DNA from: Oscillatoriales cyanobacterium
Lineage (GTDB): Bacteria; Cyanobacteriota; Cyanobacteriia; Cyanobacteriales; Microcoleaceae
Direction: 5' to 3'
Assembly (NCBI GenBank): GCA_004293365.1
Contig: RDYN01000016.1
Coordinates: 41,927-105,926, forward strand
DNA length: 64,000 nt
Made by a program: the position numbers and the translations under genes. This document shows, piece after piece, positions 1-8,788 of the stretch (position 1 is the stretch's first letter; the number at the start of each line of letters is the position of its first letter). The notes below the pieces were generated by a model. It saw only the letters and a list, made by a program, of their open reading frames with translations, was not told the DNA's origin and did not search any database.

Positions 1-355
1 CGCGGTGGAGGGTATCAAAACCCGTCCGCCGCTGGCGTTCGTCTCCCAGTACCCAGTAACGCTGGACGATCGACTGAGGAGCAATCCAACCTTCGCCCTC
101 GACTCGGCCGAGTTCGCTGTGTTGGAGTACAAAAGTATACTGCCGCTCATCGTTGTTGAGGTGTCCTCGGTACTGCAAAATAATCTCTTCGCGATCGCCT
201 CCTGGAAACACGAGCTTCGTCACCATACTGAACCAATCTGTTCGGTTCCAGCTCACTAAAGTTTTGCCTTTCACCGTAATTGGCACGCCATTGCGCTCAA
301 TCCAACTTCCTTCGAGCGTCCATTGGCCAGATTCCATTAAAAACGTGTGAGCCAC
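1..355 (-). CDS. conserved hypothetical protein, 3' end outside the window
   Basis: This is the N-terminal part of a gene read leftwards; about 118 codons are visible and no stop is reached. I chose the GTG at 355-353 (protein begins MAHTFLMESGQWTLEG) because AGGA lies eight bases upstream; an in-frame ATG at 337 is the alternative. The visible part is rich in Trp and in alternating beta-type residues (GSWIERNG, YTFVLQHSELG, RYWVLGDERQRR). That suggests a small beta-barrel of the lipocalin-like kind, but I do not recognise the family. It is transcribed in the same direction as anmK, 80 bp downstream of it. Confidence 0.6.
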   Translation of the reverse strand, partial: MAHTFLMESGQWTLEGSWIERNGVPITVKGKTLVSWNRTDWFSMVTKLVFPGGDREEIILQYRGHLNNDERQYTFVLQHSELGRVEGEGWIAPQSIVQRYWVLGDERQRRTGFDTLHR

Positions 356-435
356 AGTGCTGTTCCTATGCTTTTCCTGCTGGCTACAATGCTGGTGCAA
401 CAACGCACAGCCGTTGTCCCTCAGACTCTATGCTA

Positions 436-1656
436 TCATGCCCAACTGTGCCAACAAGAGTTAATTTCTCCTAACAGAACCGGTGCACAAGCACCAGTAA
501 CTTGAGGCAGATTGCCGGGAATACCCCGAACCCGCCAGGCGGCTAAAACCGCGAAAGCGATCGCCTCTTTAAAATCTACACTCAAGCCTGCCTCAGAAGT
601 AGTCAACACTTGCACTGGATGCAATTGTGCTTGCAATCGGCGTTTTAAGTAGAGATTGTGGCTGCCGCCCCCGCACAATAAAACTCGATCGGGCATCTGC
701 GGCAAAAAAGTTTGGTAACTGTGAACGATCGAAGCAACAGTCAGTTCCGTCAAAGTAGCCAGCACATCACCAGGACTGAGGTTGTAAGCTTGAGCCTCGA
801 CCAAACAACGGTTAAAATAGTCTACACCAAATAACTCTCGCCCTGTAGATTTGGGCGGTGCTTGGATAAAAAAATCTTGCTGCAGCCAATTCTCTACTAA
901 AGCTTGACAGGGAGTGCCGCTTGCCGCCCAAGCTCCACCTTCGTCACAAGTTTTAGTTCCGTCAGAGAAGTGCTGCACTGCCAAGTCTAAGAGCGAATTT
1001 GCAGGCCCGGTATCCCAACCCAAGATACCTTCGCCCAGATGAGAAACCGCAGACTTGTCAGCCAATTCTTCATCTTTCCTGGCAGGAAGATAAGTAAAAT
1101 TGCCAATTCCACCGAGATTTTGGATGCAGAGGTTGCGGTTGGGTTCGGCCAGCAGGCAAGCATCAACTATGGGGACTAAGGGTGCTCCTTGACCACCTGC
1201 TGCAATGTCTGCCGATCGAAAATTGCTCACAGTAGTAATGCCTGTCAATTGAGCGATGAGCGCGCCCCGCCCGAGTTGCAAGCTGTAACCCATGTCTGAA
1301 CCAGGAGTGGGTGGAGCAGAAAAATTGCTCTGTTCCGTATTCCCTGGCGGTCGGTGGTAGACGGTTTGACCGTGAGAGCCGATTAATTCTGCTTTATCAT
1401 ATCCTGCTTGAATTGTCAAGGCTGCGACCGCAAATTCTTGGGCGATCGCATCATCTAATTCGGCGAGTTCTGCCACGGACAGCGCTGAGCCGCTGCAAAC
1501 CGATAGAATTTGCGATCGCAAAGTAGCAGGATAAGGGAAAGTCTTGCCGGCAACCAACTGCACTTTCAAGTCTGTTTGAGAACCGACCACATCCACCAAA
1601 GCAGCATCAATGCCATCCACCGACGTGCCGCTGATCAAACCGATAACGCGAACCAT
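436..1656 (-). CDS. anmK: anhydro-N-acetylmuramic acid kinase
   Basis: AnmK cleaves and phosphorylates 1,6-anhydro-N-acetylmuramic acid to MurNAc-6-phosphate, returning peptidoglycan turnover products to metabolism in the cytoplasm. At 406 residues it is slightly longer than the usual 370-390. The N-terminal phosphate-binding motif [15 protein letters not shown] (residues 6-20) is clear. It is followed by GSHGQT, GGIGNF, the family motif [12 protein letters not shown] and a C-terminal CGGGSHN, all in the expected order for the ASKHA fold. The start ATG at 1656 directly precedes the conserved N-terminal strand. A heptanucleotide tandem repeat begins a few bases upstream of the start. No operon partner for amino-sugar recycling is seen nearby. 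Confidence 0.93.
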   Translation of the reverse strand: MVRVIGLISGTSVDGIDAALVDVVGSQTDLKVQLVAGKTFPYPATLRSQILSVCSGSALSVAELAELDDAIAQEFAVAALTIQAGYDKAELIGSHGQTVYHRPPGNTEQSNFSAPPTPGSDMGYSLQLGRGALIAQLTGITTVSNFRSADIAAGGQGAPLVPIVDACLLAEPNRNLCIQNLGGIGNFTYLPARKDEELADKSAVSHLGEGILGWDTGPANSLLDLAVQHFSDGTKTCDEGGAWAASGTPCQALVENWLQQDFFIQAPPKSTGRELFGVDYFNRCLVEAQAYNLSPGDVLATLTELTVASIVHSYQTFLPQMPDRVLLCGGGSHNLYLKRRLQAQLHPVQVLTTSEAGLSVDFKEAIAFAVLAAWRVRGIPGNLPQVTGACAPVLLGEINSCWHSWA

Positions 1657-1660
1657 TCGA

Positions 1661-1745
1661 TTTTAGATTTTAGATTTTAGATTTTAGATTTTATGATTGG
1701 GAGATTGGGAGATTGAGAGATTGGGAGATTGGGAGATTTTGGGAT
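1661..1745. repeat. short tandem repeats upstream of anmK
   Basis: About five copies of a 7-base unit (GATTTTA) run from 1664 to 1695. They are followed by about five copies of an 8-base unit (GATTGGGA). The tract lies between anmK and the PP2C gene and matches other tandem arrays in the window. Confidence 0.85.
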
Positions 1746-1781
1746 TTGGATATTTTTAGGTGCGCTCATCGCGCGAGGAGA

Positions 1782-2534
1782 TTATTTGAGGTCGATCGTG
1801 ACGATCACCACAGTAATATTGTCCCGTCCCCCTTTATCCTTAGCCGCTTCAATCAAAGCAGTTGCAGCGCCCTCGCAGGCGCGAATCGACTTCAGAGGCG
1901 AAGCAATCAAAGGATCGGAAAGTTCCTCAGTCAAGCCGTCGCTGCACAGCAACAAGCGATCCCCGGGCTTTACATCCACCGGCAGAATATCTATCTCCTG
2001 CAAATCATCGCGGCCCAAACACTGGGACAAAACGTGACGCCAAGGATGACTGCGAGCCTGATCCGGAGTCAGGGCCTTTCTTTTAACAGCCTGAGCCACC
2101 CAAGTCTGGTCTTCAGTAATCTGATCCAAGTGAGATCCGTGCAGCCGGTACAAGCGAGAGTCCCCGATATTAGCGCACCATGGTCTGCCCTCATCCCTAA
2201 ATATCAGAACCACAGCCGTAGTCCCCATATCAGCACGCTCGGGATGTTCGAGCTGATCGGTCAAAATTGCTTGATTGGCAATTAACAAAGCCTGGGACAA
2301 CAACAGGGGAGAATCTTCTGGCCCTTCCCAATGTTCGAGCAAATAAGATTGAATCGCCCCAGTCGCAATCCGACTGGCTTCTTGACCTCCCGCGTGTCCT
2401 CCCATGCCGTCGGCCACTATGAAAAATCGCCCGTCAGGGTCTATGTAGTACGAATCCTGATTTACGGAACGAACTAGCCCTGTGTCTGTTTTACCTGCGA
2501 AAGAGCGTTTCATAGATTGGGTGATTGGACTCAT
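1782..2534 (-). CDS. PP2C-family protein Ser/Thr phosphatase
   Basis: This is a metal-dependent phosphatase (PPM family) that removes phosphate from Ser/Thr of proteins in the cytoplasm. The family order is visible: KRSFAGKTDTGLVRSVNQDS at the N-terminus, the metal-binding FFIVADGMGGHAGG, then GTTAVVL, NIGDSRLYR, LLLCSDGLTEELSD and GGRDNITVV. It is a stand-alone catalytic domain of about 250 residues without membrane segments. The start is uncertain: ATG at 2534 or ATG at 2513 (protein MKRSFAG), the latter matching the usual family N-terminus. A Ser/Thr kinase on the same strand at 5.9-7.4 kb could be a functional partner, but the genes are not adjacent. Confidence 0.9.
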   Translation of the reverse strand: MSPITQSMKRSFAGKTDTGLVRSVNQDSYYIDPDGRFFIVADGMGGHAGGQEASRIATGAIQSYLLEHWEGPEDSPLLLSQALLIANQAILTDQLEHPERADMGTTAVVLIFRDEGRPWCANIGDSRLYRLHGSHLDQITEDQTWVAQAVKRKALTPDQARSHPWRHVLSQCLGRDDLQEIDILPVDVKPGDRLLLCSDGLTEELSDPLIASPLKSIRACEGAATALIEAAKDKGGRDNITVVIVTIDLK

Positions 2535-2588
2535 CGAACTTCTAAAGTAGATACAACTCGGGCAACTTTGTATACCGACTATTCTCAA

Positions 2589-3094
2589 AATTTGAAGGAA
2601 ACTTAAAATTGCTGCTGATATTTTTAACTACATCTCAGAGAGCAGAGATATCTTATCAAACATCATTAGCCAAGTCGCTAATCAAGGTGTTATCCCCAAT
2701 TGCCACGATCGAATTTTCGCGACTCTGAGTGAAATCTCTCTTGATTTCCTATTGGTAGGATAGACATTTAAAGTTCAAAAAACTACCAATTTTTATCGGA
2801 ACTTTCCCGCCTTTTGTGCAGGTATTTGAAGTGTATTCCTCAGTTATTCTGGTCTCAGTTATTCTTAGCATTTTGTCACCCTAGCGGTGACATAAATGTT
2901 TTAAGGTTAGAGAAAACTTAGAGAATGCCTAGGTCATTATTGCACGAGCCGTTTGTTAAATTTTCAAAATCTCTGGTCAGCAATGCAAAACTTAACATTC
3001 GATCGGGACTTTTCGCGGTACGAGTATTTAAAGTATAGTCCGGTCGATCGACTATTCGGGTCGATCGACCGAACTGCGGATTTATGGGAATCTG
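2589..3094. other. intergenic region, no gene seen
   Basis: About 500 bases between the PP2C gene and the ABC1-kinase gene. No convincing open frame or RNA is visible. It holds a small palindromic cluster of GGTCGATCGAC-type sequence around 3043-3072 and an AT-rich stretch. It presumably contains the PP2C promoter and the 3' flank of the kinase gene. Confidence 0.5.
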
Positions 3095-4861
3095 TTACGA
3101 CATCCGATCCAAACGATCGATCCGCCTGAACAAACGCAACAGAGCAAACCCAGCACCAGCAGCTAGCAAAGCTACAGCGACAGCCGGCCAGACTTGATTG
3201 CTGACAAACAAAATTGTTGCCGACAAAGTAAAAGCACTCATCATCAAAGTATAATTCGTGCCCATTTGAACGTTGCTCATGCGGCGCATCAACCGCTCAG
3301 CTTCGGCCGAACGGACGCGAATCCGCAAATCTCCCTGTTCGAGTTTATCAATAGTCTCCTCAATCCGGCGGGGCAAAGCTAGGGCAGTCGAACTCACCTG
3401 AGCCGCCTGACGGCCTAGTTCGTTAAAAATGCTGCCCGTTGCATCAGTGCCATTTCCATTAGTCATAAGCTGCATGGCAAAAGGTTGTGCCACCTCCATA
3501 AAGTTAAACTCGGGATCTAAGCCTCGGCCCACCCCTTCAATCGTCGAAAAAGCTCGCATTACAAAAGTAAAAGTAGCTGGGAAGCGAAAAGGTTGGTTGT
3601 AGGTAATATCGTAAAGGTCGTCGGTAATCGCGCTCACCGACTGCTCTTCAAAAGGCTTGTCCATGAAGTTATCCAGCATATACTGGATGCTGCGGCGCAC
3701 CGGACTCATATCGCCCGTGGGAACCAAAGCGCCCAACTCGATCAGAGAATCCATAATCCGCTGTCCGTCCTTGGAAGCAATGCCGTAGAGAGTCTCCATC
3801 AGTCCTTGGCGAACGTTGGACTGGATTTGACCCATCATGCCGAAATCGTAGAAAATCAGGGCTCCGTCAGCACTCACAGCGATATTGCCGGGGTGTGGGT
3901 CAGCGTGGAAAAAGCCATCGTTGAGCAACTGCCGCAAATAAGCTTTGGCGCCTAACTGAGCGATTAATTTGCGATCGATCCCGGCGGCTTCGAGAGCTTC
4001 GTAATGGCTGATTTTAATCCCCGGCAGGTATTCCAAAGTCAGCACTCGCGGAGCCGCGTAGCGCCAATAAACTCGCGGCACCCGCACCCAGTCGCAGCTA
4101 CTAAAATTGCGGCGAAAAGTATCAGCATTGCGGCCTTCATGGAGATAGTCAATTTCCAGCCACAGAATGCGACAGCATTCCTCATAAATCCCCATCCAAT
4201 CTCGGCCGCGGCCCCACTTAGGATGGTTTTGAAAATAGCGAGCAATGCCCTTGAGAATTTGCAAATCTATTTCAAACAGCTTCCGCAGTCCAGGGCGTTG
4301 CACTTTTACTACAACTTCTTGGCCCGAGTGCAGTTGAGCTTTGTGTACCTGGCCCAAACTGGCAGCGGCCAGGGGCACGGGATCGAAGCTGCGGTAGAGT
4401 TCCTCAACAGTCTTGCCCAAATCTTGCTCGACAATTACCTCTAACTGTTCGTAGCTGAAAGCAGGGACTTTATCTTGCAGCTTAGAAAGTTCCTCGACAA
4501 ACTCTGCCGGGAACAAGTCGGCGCGGGTGGAAAATAATTGTCCGACTTTAATGAAAGTCGGCCCCAAATCCAATAGTGTTTCTCGAACCCAGATAGCTTG
4601 AAAGCGGCGTCTAGCAACTTTCTTTTCTTCAGTTACGCCTCCCCAGTAGCTCCAGTTTTTGCTGTCGAACCACAGCGAAGCCAACCAGAGCAAGACAAAG
4701 GCCCAAATGTCGAAGAAGCGCCGCTGGCGGGAATATTTTTCGCGATTCCAGCGATAAGCTTTACTTTTGTATGATTTACCAGCAGTTTTTGGCTCATCGG
4801 CGTCGCTAGTACGCTTGGGGGAGCGCTGGCGATTAACAGAGTCATCAAGGAGAGCAGACAC
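3095..4861 (-). CDS. ABC1/UbiB (AarF)-family atypical kinase
   Basis: ABC1 proteins are atypical kinase-like ATPases tied to quinone or prenyl-lipid metabolism and, in plants and cyanobacteria, to thylakoid lipids. The family signatures are present: the Ala-rich loop AAASLGQVHKA in place of a Gly-rich loop, KVQRPGL with the ATP-site Lys, the catalytic HADPHPGNI and the metal-binding YDFGMMG. Two hydrophobic segments near the C-terminus (around YTLMMSAFTLSATILFV and AVAVALLAAGAGFALL) should anchor it in membrane. I chose GTG 4861 (588 residues) with GGGA just upstream. An in-frame ATG at 4930 would add 23 unusual residues and lacks a ribosome site. Confidence 0.9.
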   Translation of the reverse strand: MSALLDDSVNRQRSPKRTSDADEPKTAGKSYKSKAYRWNREKYSRQRRFFDIWAFVLLWLASLWFDSKNWSYWGGVTEEKKVARRRFQAIWVRETLLDLGPTFIKVGQLFSTRADLFPAEFVEELSKLQDKVPAFSYEQLEVIVEQDLGKTVEELYRSFDPVPLAAASLGQVHKAQLHSGQEVVVKVQRPGLRKLFEIDLQILKGIARYFQNHPKWGRGRDWMGIYEECCRILWLEIDYLHEGRNADTFRRNFSSCDWVRVPRVYWRYAAPRVLTLEYLPGIKISHYEALEAAGIDRKLIAQLGAKAYLRQLLNDGFFHADPHPGNIAVSADGALIFYDFGMMGQIQSNVRQGLMETLYGIASKDGQRIMDSLIELGALVPTGDMSPVRRSIQYMLDNFMDKPFEEQSVSAITDDLYDITYNQPFRFPATFTFVMRAFSTIEGVGRGLDPEFNFMEVAQPFAMQLMTNGNGTDATGSIFNELGRQAAQVSSTALALPRRIEETIDKLEQGDLRIRVRSAEAERLMRRMSNVQMGTNYTLMMSAFTLSATILFVSNQVWPAVAVALLAAGAGFALLRLFRRIDRLDRMS

Positions 4862-5010
4862 TTGGGTTCCCAAATTGCTTATTTTATGTTGTTGCTTTGA
4901 TTGCGGGTAGGAAGGAGCGCAGGAGCGCATTGCTTTGCGCTCGTCGCTCGCAATCAGTAGTTGTTGCGATCGTCACTAGCAAAGCTATCGTCCGCTGGAA
5001 TCGCCCTTTG

Positions 5011-5349
5011 TTAAGGCAAACTGCTGCGGTAGCGCTGCAATTCGGAGCGCACGAGGGCGACTTCGGCGCGCAGCTCGTCGATCGTTACTTGCAAGTCTGC
5101 GGGATGGATGTCTTGAATGGTAGTAGTGCTGGTGGTTGCAGTACCTGTTCTGGTCTGCATCGCCTCATCGGCTGCTCGGTTAGCCCGTTCCACAACTCGA
5201 TCTGTGAACTGGCGCAGGCGTTCTCTTTGTTCGGCGTCAAATTTGCCGAGTTCGGATAAAGCGTTGGTTGCTGCGCTTTCTAATTGCTCGTACAGTGCTT
5301 CGGCAACTGCTCTGCCTACAAAAAAGGCATGAACTGGGGGTTTACTCAT
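5011..5349 (-). CDS. small conserved cyanobacterial protein (DUF6825-like)
   Basis: A 112-residue protein with a start of the type MSKPPVHAFFVGRAVAEAL. It is followed by a long amphipathic helix rich in Glu, Arg and Ala, a Thr/Ser-rich linker (TATTSTTTIQ) and a second helix (LQVTIDELRAEVALVRSELQ) with a coiled-coil pattern. I associate this architecture with a cyanobacterial family labelled DUF6825, from memory and unverified. The function is unknown; the layout resembles phasin-like helical proteins. It lies about 150 bp upstream of the ABC1 kinase on the same strand, so the two may be co-transcribed. Confidence 0.75.
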   Translation of the reverse strand: MSKPPVHAFFVGRAVAEALYEQLESAATNALSELGKFDAEQRERLRQFTDRVVERANRAADEAMQTRTGTATTSTTTIQDIHPADLQVTIDELRAEVALVRSELQRYRSSLP

Positions 5350-5862
5350 AAAAAAATCTCTGTACGCTTCCGCAACGAATTATAACTTGCTTATCCTCGA
5401 TGGCGCTTCCAAAGAAAGGAAGTTTGCCCGAATCGACGCACGGCCCTGGCTTGCACCGAAAAAAACAACTGTTTGCACGGAGGGCGATCGCATCTCGGCA
5501 CCGGGCAGGGCAACTCGCTGCATTCTCAGATCTGGTGTTACTAACAGATTTCTCAAGCTTAGTAGCATTGCCAGAACTAATGCGCGACCTCACACAACCT
5601 AGCCGCCGTGCCTCAATATTAACATGATTTCCCACAAAATATCAAATATTTATACATTTTTATGGACAGAAATTCGGAGTGCTTAGGAAATAGGAAATAT
5701 TCAATAAATTCAGGCAGAAGCTATTGGTATTTTGTGAGTCGATCCCAGGTTGTGCGAAATTGTCAGTGGTTCGGGAGGGGGTTATTCAATCCACACTCGA
5801 TGGATATTTACTCAATCCTCAAACCAAGGATTCGTTCGCCATTTTAAGCAACAAAAAGAATA
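5350..5862. other. intergenic region, no gene seen
   Basis: About 510 bases between two minus-strand genes. Short overlapping open frames occur on both strands, but none has a ribosome site or recognisable protein. Nothing else is evident. Confidence 0.5.
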
Positions 5863-7446
5863 CTAATTTGTCGCAGGTTCAGTCCAAGGCACTGTCGGTT
5901 CTGGCACGGGGGGCGACGAGTAAGGTGCGATCGAACTATCGGCATTGCTGCCGCTTTGGCTTGGTATGGGCGGTTCGATCGACGATCCTACAGCCGGCGA
6001 CGGTACTGTCGGCGCGGATTCTTCCTGTGGGAATGTTTCAGAACTATTGGCAGCAGACGGGGCGGGGGTGGGTACGGGAGGGGAGTATCTGCGGGGTTCG
6101 GGTGGCAGGGGTGGAACTTCTGGTACGGGTGCGGATGCTGCTTCCGGTGCTGGCTGGATTTCGGTTTTAGGTTCTGGAATGGGGGACTCAAAAGCCTGCG
6201 CTTCGGGATCGGAAGTTGGGGATGCAGAAGGTTCTGGTTCAGGATCTGGGGCGGGAGTCTCCGGGCTTGGGGAGGCAGAAGGTTCGGCGCTAGCTGTTGA
6301 GTTGTCGATCGCTTCCGATATACTGCTGTCTGACGTGGGTTTGGGCTGTTTGTTGAGTTGGGGTGGAGGGAAAGGGCTGCTTTCGACAGATGGCTGCCCG
6401 AACATGGGCCCTGACAAATCGCGGGATTTGAGCAAATCTTCCAGAGATGGGAAGGATTGAGTTGTGGATCTGTTGTTGCTGGCACTGATGCTGTTGTAGC
6501 GCCAGGCCAAGTCAAAACCCATCCAGCCTGCAATAGCAGCCGTGACGACAAACGCCAGGAAAGTCAATTGTGGGGGAGGAGGTGCGGGCAATCGCAGACT
6601 TTGCTTGTTTGTTCTGTCTGCGGATAGTCGCTCTGTTTCTTGCTGCAGCATAGTAAGCCAATTTTCCACTGTCTGGGGGCGTTTCTGGGGGTCGGTTTCG
6701 AGTCCCTGAAGGATTGCTCGCTCGATGCCGGGGCTGAGGTTGGGCTGAAATTGCCGCAAAGAAGCCAGGGGAATGCGATCGCGCAGGGGTGCTGCTACGG
6801 GTGCTACGCCACAGAGCAAGTAGTATAGGGTGGCGGCGATCGCGTAAACATCTGTAGCCGGCGTACATTTACCGTCATAGAGGTATTGTTCGATCGGCGC
6901 GTATCCTGGGGAGAGCAAGTTAGTGTGAGTTTGTTTCCTCCCGGCGGTAAAGTCGCGAGCAATACCGAAGTCTATCAACATTACTAGATGAGAATCGGCT
7001 CGCCGGATCGTATTTTCTGGATTGATGTCTCCGTGTAGCAATCCGCTGTGGTGAACTGTACTTACCGCTGAGGCTATTTGCCGAATGTAGTGCAGTGCCT
7101 GGGCGAATGGTAGAGGGCGATCGGTTTCGACTATTTGGGCGAGAGTTTGGCCCGGAATGTAGTCCATGACGATAAAAGACTGTCCGGCTTCTTCAAAAAA
7201 GTCAATTACCCTGACGATGTTTGAATGCTGGCATCGAGACAGGCGCTGGGCTTCGGCAATAAACTGCTGCTGAAACTGGGCCGAGGCTGGGTGTTGGCGC
7301 AGACTTTCGTTGAGGGTTTTGAGTACGACGGTTTGGTTTAATTGGGTGTGGGTAGCTCGGTAAGTGATGCCGAACCCTCCTCTACCTAAAGTCTCGTTAA
7401 TTGTGTATTTGCCCTGTTGCAGGACTGTTGCTGGCGCTAAGTTCAT
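5863..7446 (-). CDS. membrane Ser/Thr protein kinase with Pro-rich tail
   Basis: This is a PknB/Spk-type protein kinase of 527 residues. Kinase features in order are the Gly-rich loop GRGGFGITY (21-29), Lys43, the catalytic loop HGDINPEN (138-145) and DFG (159-161). The loop keeps the catalytic Asp but has Gly for the usual Arg and Asn for the usual Lys. One transmembrane segment spans about 294-313. The remaining 210 residues are low-complexity Pro/Ser/Glu (SASPSPETPAPDPEPEP and similar) and would lie outside the cytoplasm. Active-site changes may lower activity; it could still be catalytic. It likely senses an envelope signal, but the substrate is unknown. Confidence 0.9.
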   Translation of the reverse strand: MNLAPATVLQQGKYTINETLGRGGFGITYRATHTQLNQTVVLKTLNESLRQHPASAQFQQQFIAEAQRLSRCQHSNIVRVIDFFEEAGQSFIVMDYIPGQTLAQIVETDRPLPFAQALHYIRQIASAVSTVHHSGLLHGDINPENTIRRADSHLVMLIDFGIARDFTAGRKQTHTNLLSPGYAPIEQYLYDGKCTPATDVYAIAATLYYLLCGVAPVAAPLRDRIPLASLRQFQPNLSPGIERAILQGLETDPQKRPQTVENWLTMLQQETERLSADRTNKQSLRLPAPPPPQLTFLAFVVTAAIAGWMGFDLAWRYNSISASNNRSTTQSFPSLEDLLKSRDLSGPMFGQPSVESSPFPPPQLNKQPKPTSDSSISEAIDNSTASAEPSASPSPETPAPDPEPEPSASPTSDPEAQAFESPIPEPKTEIQPAPEAASAPVPEVPPLPPEPRRYSPPVPTPAPSAANSSETFPQEESAPTVPSPAVGSSIEPPIPSQSGSNADSSIAPYSSPPVPEPTVPWTEPATN

Positions 7447-8036
7447 CTTTAGTTGATGCCGGTTCCCAAACTATGCTACCGCCTTTGGGTTGTTTAGCTT
7501 TCTTTAGGCCTGATGTTCGATCGGCGATCGGTGCCTTAGTTATCGGTTTCGCTCTGCCCGGTCATCTTTGCCTCTGGCGGTTATTTTATCTGTAGCAGGC
7601 GTCTTAAAACTTAACACAATATTTTGCCAATAAAAATCCCGCTCTTTTGGAACGGGAAAGCCATCAGGGTGCATCTATATGATTATCACTATAACTCATG
7701 GGGGGGTATCACCCCTCTTCGGTTTACCAAATCTTTACGATTCGCAGCTTTATGTAAATATTTAGGTTTTTATTTGACTTATAAGCCATCTTGCGATCGA
7801 GAGGATGACGCTATGTCGAGTTTGAGCTTGAGGAAATAAAACAACTGGTGATTTTGATGCGTGTTGGGAGGAAATTAGACTTATTGCATAAATCTTTGAT
7901 TGATTCTTCAACCGCCGATCGACGCCGATCGACGCAGATTCATTTCCTGATTGGAAAGCTTGGGAATGCAATGCAAGTCTATGGAAGATGGTGACACGGA
8001 TCGAATCAAGTGAGTTTCCTCTGAATCATGTGAACT
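7447..8036. other. intergenic region with a hairpin
   Basis: About 590 bases between the kinase and the DUF2127 gene. A stem-loop at 7638-7656 (CCCGCTC, loop, GGAACGGG) is followed by conserved-looking sequence around GCCATCAGGGTGCATC, which could be an insertion-sequence end or a small RNA. A tandem CGCCGATCGACGCCGATCGA motif lies near 7913-7933. No protein-coding gene is supported. Confidence 0.4.
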
Positions 8037-8492
8037 TTAATCTTTCTTACCGTGCTTCGGCAAATGGTGCAGCAAATACCAAAACACCGCTATATTTGCG
8101 ATAAAAACCGCCAGCTTAAGTACGGTAAAACCATGAAATAACTCATATATTTCGGGCGGAATACTGATGCCTACCAGCGCTAAAACCAAAATAGTTGCCC
8201 AGCCTTTTTCGTACCACAAACCAACTGCTTCAACAGCAGTTAAAGCGGCGTAAAGTCCTGCGGCAAGTCCACTAAACAGTAATGTTTTAGGCTTGATACT
8301 TAGAACTTTATCTAGTAAAAGCTCAACAAGTTTTAATTTACTTTCTAAGAAGTACGATTCTGAAAAATCCTCCAATGCTTGATAATTTTTCAGTGCCAAA
8401 AGCAAAGCGAGCGAAGTTACTGTCAAGAGGGCAGCCACAAAACTTTTGTAAAGGACAATTGCGATCAAACCAGGAGGGCGCTGTTTTTTCAC
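8037..8492 (-). CDS. DUF2127 integral membrane protein
   Basis: A small membrane protein of about 151 residues, if begun at the GTG of 8492 (protein MKKQRPPGLIAIVLYKSF). GAGAA sits six bases upstream of that codon. The frame stays open to 8666, but the extra N-terminal sequence looks non-coding. About four hydrophobic segments are visible (YKSFVAALLTVTSLALLLAL, TLLFSGLAAGLYAALTAVEA, ATILVLALVGISIPPEIYEL, LAVFIANIAVFWYLLHHL). GLWYEKGWA and PPEIYEL are typical of DUF2127. The function of the family is unknown. No operon context. Confidence 0.8.
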   Translation of the reverse strand: MKKQRPPGLIAIVLYKSFVAALLTVTSLALLLALKNYQALEDFSESYFLESKLKLVELLLDKVLSIKPKTLLFSGLAAGLYAALTAVEAVGLWYEKGWATILVLALVGISIPPEIYELFHGFTVLKLAVFIANIAVFWYLLHHLPKHGKKD

Positions 8493-8660
8493 GTGAATTC
8501 TCGGAATATTGATAATGTGCGATCGCAAGAGTGAAGGAAGTTCGGCAACGGATTTTTTAACGGATTTAACCGATGAAGTAAGAAAGTTCGGCAACGATAA
8601 ATGTAGGGAATTTAACGGATAGTAAAAGTTGAGTAGGATGTGCCAGCAATTATAGGAATT

Positions 8661-8755
8661 ACGCACAGGTGGTCAGAAACCGGGTTTTTTAGGAGAATAC
8701 GGCGTCACAGCGCGCAGATTTGCGAAAAAACCCGGTTTCTTTGGTCGCAGTGCGT
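8661..8755. repeat. palindromic dispersed element, copy 1
   Basis: A 95-base element bounded by the inverted pair ACGCAC (8661) and GTGCGT (8750). It contains a strong internal inverted repeat, GAAACCGGGTTTTTT (8676) against GAAAAAACCCGGTTTC (8724). Related copies are at 11837-11928 and 17030-17100. The size and structure resemble a MITE. Confidence 0.75.
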
Positions 8756-8788
8756 ACAAAAAATAACCCGCTGCTAACACACACCATA

